Position numbers and translations under genes: made by a program. The notes below the pieces were generated by a model, which ran no database searches, had not been told where the DNA came from, and saw only the letters and a program-made list of their open reading frames with translations. Below, piece by piece: positions 47,957 through 62,150 of a stretch of DNA of 64,000 nt (positions are counted from its first letter, which is position 1; every line of letters starts with the position of its first letter). This DNA comes from Tubulanus polymorphus (taxonomy: Eukaryota; Nemertea; Palaeonemertea; Tubulaniformes; Tubulanidae). Where the stretch lies: positions 4,369,731 to 4,433,730 of the forward strand of contig NC_134033.1 of NCBI RefSeq assembly GCF_964204645.1, given 5' to 3'.

Positions 47957-48907
47957 ATGAATCACTCATCTCTACCGATATTTCTTTATTATACCGCGAG
48001 TCTTGCCCAGTCGGCGCCTCGTTACGGATCAAAACGATTGCGTGATGTACAAACTATAACTTTACCGATCATCGCCTTTTTCGGGATAATCGGAAATGTT
48101 TGTAGTTTTCTAGTGATGACAAGTAAAAAATTCCGTGTGTTTTCATACGCTCAGTATCTAGCAGCGCTTTCTGTTTTTGATACTTTAAGTCTGCTAGGTT
48201 ACACTTTACCTTGCATCGATTACGTATCTTATCCAAACTTTTCACTTCAATTCAACAACCCGGCAACGTGTAGATTATATGAATATTGTTTCGCAGTTGC
48301 GGATGCGACGGGTGCGTGGTTAGTGATCATTATCAGCGTTGAACGTTTGTCTATAGTCGTTTGGCCATTTGCGGCGAGAAGAATTGCGACACCATCGTTT
48401 TCACGAAAAGTTATGATCGTCCTAATTATATTGATTTCAACCGTTTTTATTTTTCTACTCGTCCACGCAGGTCACGATGAAATTATGAATTTATGCTATA
48501 TTTCCACGTATTGGGGAGTTGTGTACTACTCAGTAGGGCCTATGCTCACTATTTTCATACCAAGTGCGTTTATTTCCATACTGAATTTAATTCTAGTGAT
48601 TACTTTACGTAAATCTCGATCTTTCGGTGACAGCAACAAAAAAGAAATATCAAATAGAAAGGCTACAATCGTTGTGATTTCAGTGTGTATTTGCTTTATC
48701 ATTTTAACGTTTCCTAATATGACAGTTGCGGCATTATACAGCGCTTTTTCATATTCGGTCAGTTTTTTCGAATCGTCTATAATTACAACTATATATGCCG
48801 CAAACAAAGCCATCAATTTCTACATATATCTTTTAACGGGCGATGAAATCAGACAGTTTATCATAAACAAGACGAAAGCAGCATGCCACAGGCGCAAGGC
48901 AATGTAA
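47957..48907 (+). CDS. Rhodopsin-class neuropeptide-receptor-like GPCR (intronless)
   Basis: A single frame of about 316 codons; the first in-frame ATG is at 47957. TM1 has FFGIIGNVCSFLVM, TM2 LAALSVFDTLSLL, TM3 ends WLVIIISVERLSIVVWPF (VER in place of DRY), TM6 contains CFIILTFPNMTVA, and TM7 reads KAINFYIYLLTGDEIRQF (NFYIY in place of NPxxY). An N-glycosylation site (NHSS) lies at the N-terminus. It is a paralogue of the gene at 42879, 5 kb upstream on the same strand, which suggests local duplication. Ligand unknown. Confidence 0.9.
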   Translation: MNHSSLPIFLYYTASLAQSAPRYGSKRLRDVQTITLPIIAFFGIIGNVCSFLVMTSKKFRVFSYAQYLAALSVFDTLSLLGYTLPCIDYVSYPNFSLQFNNPATCRLYEYCFAVADATGAWLVIIISVERLSIVVWPFAARRIATPSFSRKVMIVLIILISTVFIFLLVHAGHDEIMNLCYISTYWGVVYYSVGPMLTIFIPSAFISILNLILVITLRKSRSFGDSNKKEISNRKATIVVISVCICFIILTFPNMTVAALYSAFSYSVSFFESSIITTIYAANKAINFYIYLLTGDEIRQFIINKTKAACHRRKAM

Positions 48908-49888
48908 CAAAGCGCAAGACGTAAATTTGGTTGTCTGAACTATTGTGATACAAACATTTGAAGAAGAAATTTGTTATCGGAAAAACTCTGCTTGAAATCG
49001 AAACTTGCAGATTCGTCGATCGATGATGAATACGAAAATTCACGTAAATTCTTACTTATTACAAACGCATTGGCGAAGAGGCACGGCCGGCAGGAAACAC
49101 AATAAAACATATAAATTACCATTGACTTTTGATTGGCTTTAGAAAATTTCATCTCTTAAAAATTGTTGACTGGTTTAACCAGTCAATCAAACGTAGTTTA
49201 CTGAATTTCAACGTAATACGTTATACGTAGTAAACTACATTTGATTCTAGTTTTATAACTGCAAGCTTTGGACAATGTATATCATTGAACACATACAAAT
49301 ACAAAGATGTAGATATTCAATTTTTTGTTCATTTGTTTTGAGGTCACTTTATTTAACTTGCAAACTAAACTTTCTCCTTCATTCTATTACAAGTTTAAAG
49401 TAAATGCAAGTTTTGTGTAAATGTAAAAGAAAAACCGCTTGGAGTTTTAAATAAATAAATAAACCGAGTTAATTATGAACAATCAACGTACTTAATTGGA
49501 ACGAGTAAAGCGCATTCTAATTAAATCACTCAACTTCATAGCTGTTACGCATCTGGATAACGGGTTTTCGAGTGCATTTCTTTTTTAAATGTCTGCTATT
49601 TGATGTTCCGAAGTAATATCGAAATCCATTAATGGAGGTATATATTACCCACTGTTACTATCTGACGGTTTTATTATTCCTGTACAAATTGGACAAATTA
49701 GTGAAGCGTCAAAAACCGCCATAAACATATTAATAATTCACTCCTGATCTATATAGTAATTGTCACGACACGATATTTAACGCATCACCGGTTTTATTGT
49801 CGTTTTCGCACAATGATTTCAACTGTAAATTTAATGATGAAATCGGAAGTGTTACAGTAATGAAACATGTACCGGGTTTCCGTGTTTC
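48908..49888. other. Intergenic, no gene seen
   Basis: AT-rich sequence with a palindromic stretch near 49171-49190 (ctggtttaaccagtcaa). No supported coding region. Confidence 0.6.
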
Positions 49889-51309
49889 TCACGGGTTGTA
49901 CTGACATAAAAAGTCGTTGTGATTGTTGCAAGGAATATCATTATATCTTTCTGTATCGATGTACCACTGAATACAGCGTTCGTGCCGATAGTTCGGTTCC
50001 CCGTTGTCCCAGGGTAGGATTGCGACAATGGTATTATCTGATCTCCAAACCCACGGGCCGCGCATTGACCCGGAATTCGTCTGCAAATCATATCCACCTA
50101 ACATAGGTTTATAAACGACTTCTGAAAAAGAAATATTAATGTTAGAAATAATTGTGCACTCCATTTTAACCATTTTAAGGGTGGCGCCTTTTGAGCCGGT
50201 AACTCAAAAGGATAACTGATATATGGTGTGAAAACTGAAGATACAGTATGGCAGTAACTAACCAGAGCAAATGGCCTAAGAGCTTCAGATAATATGTGTT
50301 GATTTAGACTCCTTTATATTCGCGATCCCACATCTAAATCGACAACCTGGCATTATTACCGAAAAGTTCATTCAAACTCGTTTAATTATAGGAATTTGGC
50401 TACAAAAATGATTATACTTTGTTTCTTATTTCTGTAGAGTTTAAAAGTTGACCCGGCCGGCCACCCAATCTACCGTGCATCACTTTTTTAATCATGATCA
50501 AACTAACAATAACAGACCCGACAGTAATAGTAATAGTAATAGAAACTCATTACTAATTTTATGGCAGTTTACAAAACTTACTCGGTCGATTAGGAGAAAC
50601 AAGGTATGAATTTATTCTAGCTTTAAAATCTATCAATATGAAGTTAGACGTACCATTTTTGTCGATGAGATATTTCCTCAAGGCAGCCCTCGATTGTGAA
50701 GTGCGGGGTTCGGCAAGTATCCAACCGTGATAGGTACAGAAACTTGCCGCGTCTGTGACGGTCGCACTTTTATAAGCGTTACTGTTCCATCGGAAAACGT
50801 GATAGCAAATTCCATTCGCGACGAAAAATCCAAATCGACAAGATCCGTGTTCTACAAACGGAATATATAATATATATATACATATCCGATATTCTCATAA
50901 AGACGATTTCAAATAGCCCGATTAACATGATTTATGCCAATATTCTAGAGCTTCTCTAGAGCTGGAATCATTTATTCACTTATGAATTAAAAATACGTTG
51001 TAAGTTCTCGAGAAAAATACCTTTATCGTGTTTGTACATGACAATTTTCGTTTTTCCTGATGCTCTGTATTTCACCAGCTCGTTGTCGAACAGGTAACAT
51101 TCGTCGACGCCGTGAGATTTCGTCGAATCGACGTCGAAACCCCGACAATTCGTCCCTTCGCCCAAACAGCGCAGCGCGCATTCACCGCGCGACCCGACTG
51201 TCGACTTCTACGGTTTTGCAGACGCGTCGACCGTCATCGTATAGAACTCTCGAAACTCGGACGCGACGCTGACTATCAGACAAATAAACGGGATGAATTT
51301 AGCGAACAT
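49889..51309 (-). pseudogene. Secreted PAN/Apple plus C-type lectin gene with an in-frame TAG
   Basis: Minus strand; exons 51309-51021, 50851-50654 and 50121-49889, all joined in phase 1. The product starts MFAKFIPFICLIVSVAS, a signal peptide, followed by a PAN/Apple-like segment (GECALRCLGEGTNCRGFDVD ... DECYLFDNEL) and a C-type lectin domain split over exons 2 and 3 (GSCRFGFFVANGICYHVF, then WVWRSDNT, EPNYRHERCI and CNNHNDFLCQYNP). Codon 34 (51210-51208) is TAG, between the signal peptide and the PAN domain; the rest of the frame is open and its splice sites are intact. Trp (TGG) fits that position, so one G-to-A change may have inactivated it. A young pseudogene, a null allele or a sequencing error are all possible. 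Confidence 0.8.
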
Positions 51310-51534
51310 GTCGTGGAGAAAATGTGCTACACGTAACGTAAGAACTGTTCAATGCATGGAACTAATCACCAGTTACAGATTCCAGCTAAACCGCGTGCGG
51401 CATCCTGTGTGTGTCCAGATAATACGTAGTCAACCTCGCATAAATCGCTTCGATACAAGTAGCGAAATCGTTAGCGAAGGTTGCAGTTTCAAAACCTCTT
51501 TCAAATAGTGCTTTATGTATAAACCGCTATTTTA

Positions 51535-53545
51535 TCTAGAGTCACCATGTCAAAAATGAGACAGCACGAAATGGCTTCAAAATGATGACTTAAAAAGTTC
51601 GTAGCCACTATAATCTACATGTAGAATAATTGTAATAAATTGTTGAATCTAATTCTGTTTCATGTAATGAATTTCAATGTTTACAATAAAACACTGACGT
51701 TCACTGGTACGAAAAACAACCGCTTCTATTACGAGATCATATAGAATTGAGAGGAAGCCTCAATAACAAGAAACGAGTGATTCATGAATTAAAAAACCGC
51801 ATCTTCTAAAAATATACCCGAGAAATATCGACAGCAAAACAAACAGCGCGCGCCAAAAATCAGCTCAAATATCAATGAAATTAAATCAACCAAATAAACC
51901 AGAAACCCAGGTACCACAGGAATAGGGCCGGACCGGGTTGGGTGAGGTGGGTGCTGCCTGAAACCAGTTGTACGTAAGTAAATGTCATTTGTATTTTATG
52001 AGAAGTAGAGTTCAGTACTGTTCAACTCTTCATCTTACTCAAATCACACTTAACTCACAAACTGTCAAACATTTTCATTCCAGTTCGATTGTAAATAAAT
52101 GCAACTTTTACTGTTAAAAAATTCCGCTTGAAATTACATCTGTATTTTATATCAACAGCTGAAATTATGTTCTAATTCAAAGATCTATCAACTAACTATT
52201 TTAACCTAACCTATATAATCGGCCTACCCATTCAGGCTAAGGTTTGGGGGTAGGGAGGGGGATACTGAAATAGAGAGACATGTTATACAGGTCACACCGG
52301 AATTCTTCAGTCACTCTGTCATCATCATTCAACTTCATGTTCAATCTTCTGTGACTAGGGGGTCTTGTTCTTCTCACTGAAGTAGAACATACAGGCCGTA
52401 CCTGAATCGGGCCACTCTGTTGTGTGCTGGTGGTGAAGACACGTACTCTGTGGCCTAGTCTTCTGGGGTCTTGTCTCAGCGATGACCCTGAAATTGTCAT
52501 GTTTATTTCAAGTCAAATATTTACATAATAGGCGTTGTCTTTTAAAACAATAAATTTGAAAAATCGGAAATTCTGAAAAAAATTAGAAAAAAAACCTGAA
52601 AATAGAGAGAGACCCTGGAAAAAAGAAGCATGAAATACAGGATCCTGAAATAAAGATATTAGGCATAAGTAATAAACAAACTTCTTTTTCTATCTGTAGA
52701 CCCAGAGACCCACAGGACCCTCGACGCAGATAGCACCCTATTTACTAATTAACGCATTTGATTTAAGATTGTATTAATATTCGTGCACTCCTATAACTTA
52801 CTAACTCACCGAGTAAGTTCCTAAACTAACTAATCCTATAAAACATAATTTCAGCTGTTAATGTTTTTCTAACTCACAGTTTATCCAATCCTGTGTGTGT
52901 AATGTGTGAATCCAGTAATAATCCTTAAGTCAATTTGAATCCTAGTGTTTTTGATAACAGTTCAGTTTTTTAGCACACTTCTTATCAACCGGAAGTTTGA
53001 GCACGAATCCATTCCAAATAAATCCTGAACAAGAAGACAAATCAAATTCCATTTAATTACCAGTAACAGCGCGATTCCATTCAGAATACATCCTAATATG
53101 TTCACAAGAGGTGTCTACTTTTTATGTGAGACAATTTGAGCACCTCTGTCCAGACTTGTAAACCATACCATTGCGATAACCTCTAGGTGTGAACATACAC
53201 AGATAATCTGTGCGAACGACGAATTGTCGAACACAATGAAGCTTCGTATTTAATATTATCTAACTATCGGGGTCAGTGGTCATAATCCATCTTCGCTCTA
53301 TAAACTGCGCGGCTCTACAGATATCAATCCATTCTGAACTGCATGAAGTATATATCAATATAGTGAATCAGATACAAGAAATATCTAATAGCAGTTGATT
53401 TCATTTGAAAATTTAATAATCAAATTTGATGATGCCGCTAACACCATGTCGTGCTGACAAAAAACATTCTCAATCTGTGATCGGACGCATAATTAGTCAT
53501 ACTCGTCGATGATTGGCTAATTGGTACGAAATATGCATAACCTAA
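51535..53545 (+). repeat. Dispersed ~2.1-kb repeat, full-length copy C
   Basis: Matches copy B (27405-29492) from 'tagagtcaccatgtcaaaaa' to 'tacgaaatatgcataa'. It leads straight into the upstream region of receptor gene B, as copy A does for gene A. The 87-codon minus-strand frame (52500-52237) is intact here too, with the same start MTISGSSLRQDPRRLGHRVR. Confidence 0.88.
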
Positions 53546-53949
53546 ACTGTATGAAACGTTTCGATGCGACCTGCGCGTCACGTGCGCATTTGACACATTT
53601 CACGTGACTTTTCTTACTTTCTACCGAAGGTCATTGAATCTGTATCGGAATCTGTTCATTTCAGATATACAGTAAACCCCGAATCCTGGCTACAACAAAA
53701 ATCATTTTCTGATTTCCTGATATATTTTACGACCTTTATCTCGGACGTCGCTTACCTCGGAGCGATGAAGTGATAAAGAATAAAATGAGAAGACGCGCAA
53801 TCGAAATATTATCAGTGTTGTTAATGGTTTCGCAAAATTGTTTTTTTTCTAATTCGTGATTTTATCGATTTGATTGCGCGAAACGTTCATTGAGAGCTGT
53901 GTTTATATGGACGGGTTAGAACAGTTATTTGTGTTATTCGATGTAACTT

Positions 53950-54080
53950 TATTCAAACATCGTCAACCCGTTTTCTAGGAGTCCAATTATAACTCGAAAT
54001 ACGTTATCGGTATTTGCTGCATTTTGTTGGCTCGTTATGAGCACAGTTTCAATTCTACCGCTGTCATCGTCGTCTTACTT
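53950..54080 (+). pseudogene. Relic of receptor exon (TM4 region) upstream of gene B
   Basis: Counterpart of 2598-2729. It matches 60260-60396 of the neighbouring gene but has a one-base insertion ('gcattttgttgg' for 'gcatttgttgg') and a lost base ('ctcgaaat'), so it is frameshifted. Confidence 0.85.
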
Positions 54081-54532
54081 GGTTGGTGATGGTTCCCTGA
54101 AAAGTCAATAGCGAACAAGTCCATACACGCTACAACACGAAGTGTTTTACTGTGACGCAGAATATTATGAGGTATAGATAGAAAATGTCATCGAATATTA
54201 TCAAAAACTGAACGAAGTTCGGGATCGACAGTAAATATATTTTTAGAGAAATAATCGCGCATGATTATAAACACGATATATTGAGACACGTCTTAATTTA
54301 GAAACCGCGGTAATTACAGCGAAACCGAGAACAGAAGAAAGTTTCACAAATACGAGACTGGCGTCAGTTTGATGGGAGATCTTTTTAACAAAATAATTAG
54401 ACTCTGATCCATTCGTCAACTTTTCATATTAGCAAATTCGTCATTACATTGCAGTTACTCTCTAGAGAAATGTCGTGCAAACTTGGGAAGAGTTAGAAAT
54501 GTGTTTGTCTTGAAGCGTAAATTGTGTTCAAT

Positions 54533-57500
54533 ATGCAGCGAATGAAAGCGTTGTTCGTAGTTTTACTGATCGCTTGCGGAGACTGTATATTTACGCGGGC
54601 TGATCGCGCAAACTCTGTCGAGGAAGCCGCGTCTGTTACAGTCAGTTCATCTTGTAACAACACTCAATACTCCGTCGATTCTACGTCTGGTTACATCGTT
54701 TCACCGAATTATCCGTCGTTAGTGCGCGGTGTTGAATGTCGTTGGTTCGTAAACAGTTCTTTACCGGGAAGTTTTCTCGTTCAAGTTTACTACGACATCG
54801 AGCCGTCGATATTCTGTATCGAAAACTACCTTCTCGTCGGTGAGTCCGACAACAAACTCTGCGCTACCGGAAGAAAACAACTAGATATCCGCAGTAACGG
54901 GTTGATTTCGTTGTTGTTTAGGACTAACGTCGATGGAGCGCGAGGTAGTCGGGTTTACATCATATATCGTTTTGAAGAACAGAGTCGCTTGAAAATCTTA
55001 CATACATGTCACAAGCATGCAGTAAAAGAATTACCAACTCAAACAGGTTATGAATTCATGATTTCTACCCGGCGATGTAAATTGTTGTTAGAATGGATCG
55101 GGATGCCAGACGGGTTTGCAATGAATTTAACGTTTATACAGATAGATTTCAGATTATATCCAGGTGAGGATCCGATGAAAACTCGTCCTCAAATTTACGA
55201 CGGATGGAACAGCACCAGTGAACCTATAGCTCTTATACGAGAACAAACCGGACACCCACCTTTATCGTTTTATACCAAAACTAATAAAGCGTGTGTAGAA
55301 TTTGAAAGTGTCATTCACGTTGTGTCGTTTAAGTCGCAGTTGCTCGTGCAAGTTTACAAAATATCAGATTGGAACATCTCTAACCCGTTAATTCAAGTCT
55401 ATGTTAAATCAGGACTGCTCACTACAATTGATGGAATACCACACATATCAACTCAGTCTAAACACTTATACTGCTGGTCTATCACAGTCGATGTTCTGCA
55501 GTACGTCGTCTTCAACTGGACACGTGATCTCGTCTCGTCACCAGGTGTCGTTGGTGTATATAAACAGGAAGGGTTACGTATTGTGAGAACTGATATTTTA
55601 CTCAGTTTTAACCATCTTAAATCTCTGAGTGTGAAATCAGATGGATTTCTCGTGATTCTGTGCGTTTTGACGACATTGGATTTTTTAAGATCGAATTTGA
55701 AAATAGAATTTGAAGTGAAATCAATAACAATATCAGACGTCTACGTCAACAAGCCATTGACATGGGTTAGTTCATTACAACGAGTTGTACCATTGTTTTG
55801 AATAATAGAATTATTCTAAAGGTCTATAATTTTGTTGAATTACATAGTTGAATTTGACTATTGAATTCTGGGATAAACACGTTATGTGCTCAAACATTTT
55901 GACGTAATCCATCACATAACCGGTAGATACATACCATAATAACAAAATAAACTCTTAATTGTCACTATGTCAATTATCCACGTTTGCATTCAGCCAAAGA
56001 AATACATGTTTATTCAGACTAATTATAATAATGTTAAACACCTAATCTAATAATCGAAAATCACTCATATCGAAATTTTTTACCATTTTGGTATATTTGA
56101 AATTGTCATTTTGCAAACCAGCAATGTTGTAATCGATTCTCTTATATTTCAGGATTATGTAAGCGTGACATCACTATCAGCTAATCGATTGTTCCCGAGA
56201 TCAACGAATGCATTGTATCGTGTAACTACATTACAACTAAACTGGAAAGTGAACATCTATGAAGAACAGTTGAAACTAACAGTGCTATCAGAAAACTGTG
56301 ATCGAGCTGGTTTTTATATATTCGATGGTAGTAATTTCACAGCTAGACGCTATGGTCCGTATTGTCCTGGTTCATACTACGGTCGATCTGTCGTCAGCCT
56401 GATTACATCAGGTGGACCGGTTACTGTAGTAGCATACGCTTATTACTATAACAATCAGTTAACAGTTGGTAGCTCATCTCTTCAATTTGCTCCTACTGAT
56501 TGTGATGGTTATGTTCTACAGGATGAAGATCGACAGATCAATATGACGTCACACTGTCTGGTGATCACACCTGAAAATCGACGCTTTCGCTTGAAAAATA
56601 TTCACATATTATCAGAACACGAATATCAAATTGACCGATGTTTTCTCAAGATGTCATTGTCATGTGATCAGTTTCTTAGTTTGAGTAATCAGTGTCTTGA
56701 TAACAGTCTCGTAGTAAACACAATAGATTTCACAGCTGAAGGGTTTTGGTTCTGGCAGTATCAACTAATAGTAAAACTACGTCGTGAATGTCTAGGAGTG
56801 AAAAAAGCAGCTAGTATTCGAGGTTACCTTATCTTATTTGCGACTCCTGATAAATGTGGACTAGTGCAGTCACCGATGTACCCAGGTGGGGCAGGACGTA
56901 CGTCAAAATCAATTGTCTATAAATTTGAAAAAACGATAGAACAAAATAGAATACAATATTACGGCATATATCAATATTACAGATTTATTCTCAAATCTAT
57001 CGGATCAGTTTCATGTGAAACAAACAATTCATTTGATAATGATCCAATCATTCTAATGCAAATAATGAATTACAGCCACTTCCTAGACGGAGTCGTTAGA
57101 AACCGACATGAAACTAAAATATGTCAAAATAACGCGGTTCGTGGACTCATATTTCATAGTTTAAAAGGTTGGGACCTGCGTTTTGAAGTAATTAATAGAA
57201 TTCCAACGTTTCAAATACAATACACTTTACACGAGTCGTTACCGATTAAACGTTTCGATAATTTCTACTGTCAAAATGGATTTCTGGATTCCGGAATTTC
57301 CTGCATCAAATTCATCAGAGATTTACGTCTGAATTGGGAGAACGCTGAAATATACTGTAGACAGAAGTACGCGGGACATCTACTCAGTATCAACTCAGAA
57401 CAGGAAATGATTTCAATCAAAAGATTATTCGCTTCAGTTCTTCTCCAAATGGCGTACACATTAAAATGGCTCATAATGATGATTGGATTAAAGTGGAAGG

Positions 57501-60500
57501 TAAGACTAATGTATACAAATATGAATTAGAATAGAAAGAAATTTATAGAAGAAATAATATTCATTTTTTCACGAAGCAGAATGATGGATATTACACGTGG
57601 ACTGATGGTAAACCATTGAGCTACACAGAGTGGTATAAACCTGTTATTAATGAAACGATACCAGAAGTTATTCGAGGATTGATATCTCCGCTAAGAAAAC
57701 AACCGATAAATGACGTCAATATGCCGTGTACGGCGATGATACTGAATAATCCACGAGGATCAGCGAACTGGGTTCGATTCCCGTGTCAAATCGAGGAGAC
57801 GCACACGACATTCATTTGTGAATCCGAGAGAATCGACATCAAAAACAAACACAATTCAACGATAAACGATGCGAAAAATTCAACAAATACAGACTTAAAT
57901 AAAACCACTGATCAATTGATTCCCGATGTTACTTTAATTACTTCAAACTGTCCAAGGGGTTGGGTAACTATTTCTGGACAATGCTATCAAATACTAACCG
58001 ACTGGAAAAACAATCGAGGTTTGAATATTCGGAGTGCTAGAGAAATGTGTCACAGTATCCACACCGAAATAGTAAGAATCACCTCAAATACAAAAAGCGA
58101 TATCAAAAATGTTCTTAGCAAATTTCATTATCGACATCAATATGGCGCTATTCTGACAAAGGACAGCGACGGATTTAAAGTTATCAAACCACTTGTGACC
58201 AGAAATGAAATTACATATGTTCAATCAGTTAAATGGTTGTTGAACCCTTTCGATAGTACAATAGATAAAGTGCATTCCGTGTTGTGTACCTATAATGTAA
58301 CTGTTGAAGAGTTAGCTTCTATGAGCGCTTGTAAATCGTGGCAGTTTGAATGTAACGATCAAAGATGTATCAGCGACCATCGCGTTTGTGATACCAGACA
58401 CGACTGTCAACACGGTGAAGATGAACTCAATTGTACGGATATCAATTTACGCAGTCAGTTCCGCTGTAACGATGGACAGGTTATATCGATTAGCGGTTTC
58501 TGTGACTTTATGAGAGATTGCGTCGATGGCTCGGATGAGAACTCGTGCTATCATCCGCAGTGCTTATATACGCAATATCGCTGTTCCAATCAACAATGTA
58601 TCGATAGTTATAAACGATGTGACGGACTAGCCAATTGTAAAGACGGTTCCGATGAGATCGGATGCACTGCTGCACTTTGTCAGGGGTTCTCGTGCGCGGA
58701 CGGTGAATGTATTAGTTCTCAGTTGTATCGGGATGGCGTCGTGGATTGTAGCGGAAGTCTCGAAGAAGACGAATTGGTCACTAATGTGACAATGAATCCC
58801 GAGGTTTACTGTAATAATGACAATCACTGTACGACTCGTTTCACAGATCTGTGTAAGGAATCGGATGAACAAAGATGTTCGTTCAATTCTCCTCGCTGTT
58901 ATTCCCGACACGAAAGGTGTATTTTAGAAAGGATGCCGATTGGTTTCCCAGTATGTAGAAATCTTGAACATATACTCGCGTGTAATGACTTCGAATGCGC
59001 GGCTGGTACTGTAAAATGTCCGGCATCTTACTGTATACCAATCAGACACGTTTGTGACGGTCGATCCGATTGTCCAAATTCAGAAGATGAACGAAACTGC
59101 GAGACTTGGTCGTGTCCGGGAATGTTTAAATGTGGTCAGGAAAATCGATGTATTCCGCAATCTGAAGTTTGCGACGGTGTCGTAAATTGCAAACATAACT
59201 CAGATGACGAGTCATACTGTAAGGTCACGTGTCCTGAACGTTGTAATTGCCGGGGTCATTTCATCGATTGTGAAAACGCTCTTTTATCAGATATTAATGC
59301 TCGTTTTATAGAATCAACTCGGGTTTTGATTTTGTCGAATAACCGAGTCGTATTTAACGAGTCGACGTTCAACTCTTTCATTTATCTTCGTTTTCTCGAT
59401 ATTTCGGGCAATAATTTGTCTTACATCGTTCCAAACGCGTTTTCTAATTTAAACAATCTATACACATTAGACCTTACTCACAACCGCATAACATCATTAT
59501 CTGCTAATACATTCGCAGGTTTGATCAGTTTAAAACAACTATTTCTTATCGGAAATACGCTGCAACATTTAGAAGACGGTTGTTTCCGAGGTCTGACGTC
59601 ACTTACTGTTCTCGATCTTCACGGTCTTTCTATATCGGTTCTCGGTGAAAATGTATTTAAAGGTTTATCCGCATTACAGTCGTTAAATATCAGCAGTAAC
59701 AGAATACATTATATTTCCAGTTATGCTTTTTACGGATTGGTTGGACTTGAAATTCTAGATCTAGTCAAAAATGCCGAAGTGATATTTGTAAAACGAAACG
59801 TTCTTGGCGATCTTACATCATTGAAATACATCGCTTCGGATGCTTACAAATTTTGCTGCATGGCACCGAATGTTGACCGATGTCTTCCCGAAGCTGATCA
59901 ATTTTCAACCTGTTCTGACCTGATGGGTAACGCTGTACTGAGAGCCATCATCTGGATGATCGCATCTTTCAGTTTTCTCGCTAACAGTATCGTTATCTTA
60001 TTTCGCGTCCAAGCTTTGCGGATGGAATCCACCCGAACACGTAACACATCTTCAGATATCTACATCATTAATATTGCCGGTTGTGATTTTCTGATGTCGG
60101 TCTATTTGTTTGTGATCGCAGGAGCTGACCACGCGATCAAAGGCGTTTATTATCTGAATTCTGAAGCTTGGACAGATAGCTCATTATGTCGTCTCGCCGG
60201 GGTTATTGTCACCGTTTCCTGCGAAGGTTCATTGACTTTTCTCTTAATTCTAACGCGTCAGAGATATTCAAACATCGTCAACCCGTTTTCTAGAAGTCCG
60301 ATTATAACTCCGAATTACGTTATCGGTATTTGCTGCATCTGTTGGCTCGTTATAAGCACAGTTTCTATTCTACCGCTGTCATCGTCGTCTTACTTCGGAG
60401 ACAATTTTTACGGTACAACCGGAGTTTGTTTGCCTATGAATTTATTGACGATCGACGTCAATGGCTGGCAATATTCATTCGCTATTTTTGCCTTGTTTAA

Positions 60501-60834
60501 TGCGGCCATATTGGCTACCATAATGATGACGTACGCTCAGATGTATAGACTCGTATCTGGAAGTAGGTCGGGCTCGGGTAGAGCCGATCCTACCGAACTG
60601 GTTTTAGCACGAAGGAGTTTAGTAATCAATCTTTGTAATTTATTTTGCTGGCTACCGATAATAATCGTTCAGTTTTGCGCCGTATTTTCGGTCGAGATAC
60701 CGAACCAGGTTGCCGCTTGGCTGGCCGTTCTATTTTTACCGATCAACTCGTCTCTGAATCCGCTTCTTTATACCATACTGACGATCGATATGAAATCAAT
60801 TAGAACGAGATATAAACGTCAACAAAAGAACTAG
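54533..60834 (+). CDS. CUB/C-type lectin/LDLa/LRR rhodopsin-class GPCR, copy B
   Basis: Paralogue of the gene at 3161-9459 with the same layout: exons 54533-55765, 56153-57499 and 57580-60834, all in phase 0, giving about 1,944 residues. The start is the ATG at 54533 with the same signal peptide. The domain order is identical, with TM3 ending TRQRY and TM7 NPLLY. Identity to copy A is uneven: the first ~450 bp, the later LDLa modules and much of the LRR/7TM part are nearly identical, while the exon 1 middle, exon 2 and the second lectin domain differ at many residues. The tail differs (SIRTRYKRQQKN against SIRERNKRRLGLTTSSK). AATAAA occurs at 60855-60860, 21 bp after the stop. Both genes look intact. 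Confidence 0.9.
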
Positions 60835-62033
60835 ATTAATAACACTTCAGTAGCAATAAAGGAGCTTTTAAACGAATCGTTTTAGTGTTCTCGGTCGCAC
60901 ACCAAACTCTAGTAATGAATCTAAAGAACAAAGGACATTAACGATGACCTTTGGGCCCATGGTCCATTCAGTTTTTTTATCACAACTTTCTTCGTAGCTA
61001 TTAGATTAATTGTAGATTGTTTGTTAAATGCAATGTTATTTACTTTAGGTGCGGATTTAACGGGCTCGGCGAGCCCTTTACTGGCCAGTGCAATTGAAAT
61101 AAACGATTACATAGATGACGACTTTTTAATTTATGAATGTATTCACTGATGTAGTGAAAGCGTGTGTGTGTGAGAGTGATAGGTTTCATTTTTCTTTTAG
61201 GGCGGCACGGCTCCGATAGATCCTTGTGATCTCTTCGTGTAGCCCACATTTTCTTGTTACATTTTGTCACTGTATATTATGCGATATCAATAATGTAATA
61301 ATGTAACAACAAAAATAAATACCATACTACTTTACTAAATATGCCACCGGATGAAATTATTTTTCAGCCACCACCGAACCGTATGGCGACCGATTCGGGT
61401 AAACGAAATTGCCAAGTTAATGAAAGTGCAACATACCCCATGCCAAATATCACAAGCATTCAATATCATGATTGATATATGCAATCAATTTTCAATAGAA
61501 TACGAAGTCAAGTTTAACACTGAACAGACTATATATTTTATCTACTTTTTCTTCCCTGGGAGGATCAGAATCCTTGAAAGTCACAGTGTTTTATTTCACA
61601 AGGCCATATCATTTAAGTATCAAAAACTGGTATGCACTTGGGTAATATGATCGCTACCGATGAGACAGACTCTCAACGGATGTACCACGCAATATGTGAT
61701 TTAAACAGAATAGTGGATATATTTCACTCACAATTTAATCATGTTAAGCCCTTTATCAGATTTAATTTCGAAAGTTGACTATATTCGAGTATATCGGAGC
61801 GTTGCTCACCACAGTTACATTTTCGGTAATCGGGTGATGATTCGAAGCGTTCAGATTCAACAGGTTTAAAGTTTATGATTATTTTTCCTAGTTTAATTCC
61901 GGTCACGATAGAGTTTGATTGACAGGTACTTTTGTTGTTGATCACGCTTAATCAGTTATCAGAATAGAACACTAACTCACCATCTATCCACTAATTCTGG
62001 ACGATGAACAATTTGAAATTTGTTTTTCCCTGC
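60835..62033. other. Intergenic, no gene seen
   Basis: AT-rich sequence with the likely polyadenylation signal of gene B at 60855-60860. Open frames such as 61351-61650 have no recognisable domain. Confidence 0.6.
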
Positions 62034-62150
62034 CTTTGTCTCTCCCTCTGCCTCTGCCCCCTCTCCCTTTCCCTCTCCAATAATAAATATCACAGCTAGT
62101 GATAAACATCACAGCTAGATACATCGTTTCAGAGCGATGTATAAATATTT
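62034..62150 (+). repeat. Short duplicated segment, copy 2 (partner 745-858)
   Basis: Pyrimidine-rich stretch plus 'ataaatatcacagctagtga' and 'agcgatgtataaatatt', nearly identical to 745-858. The hexanucleotide array that precedes copy 1 is missing here. Confidence 0.8.
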
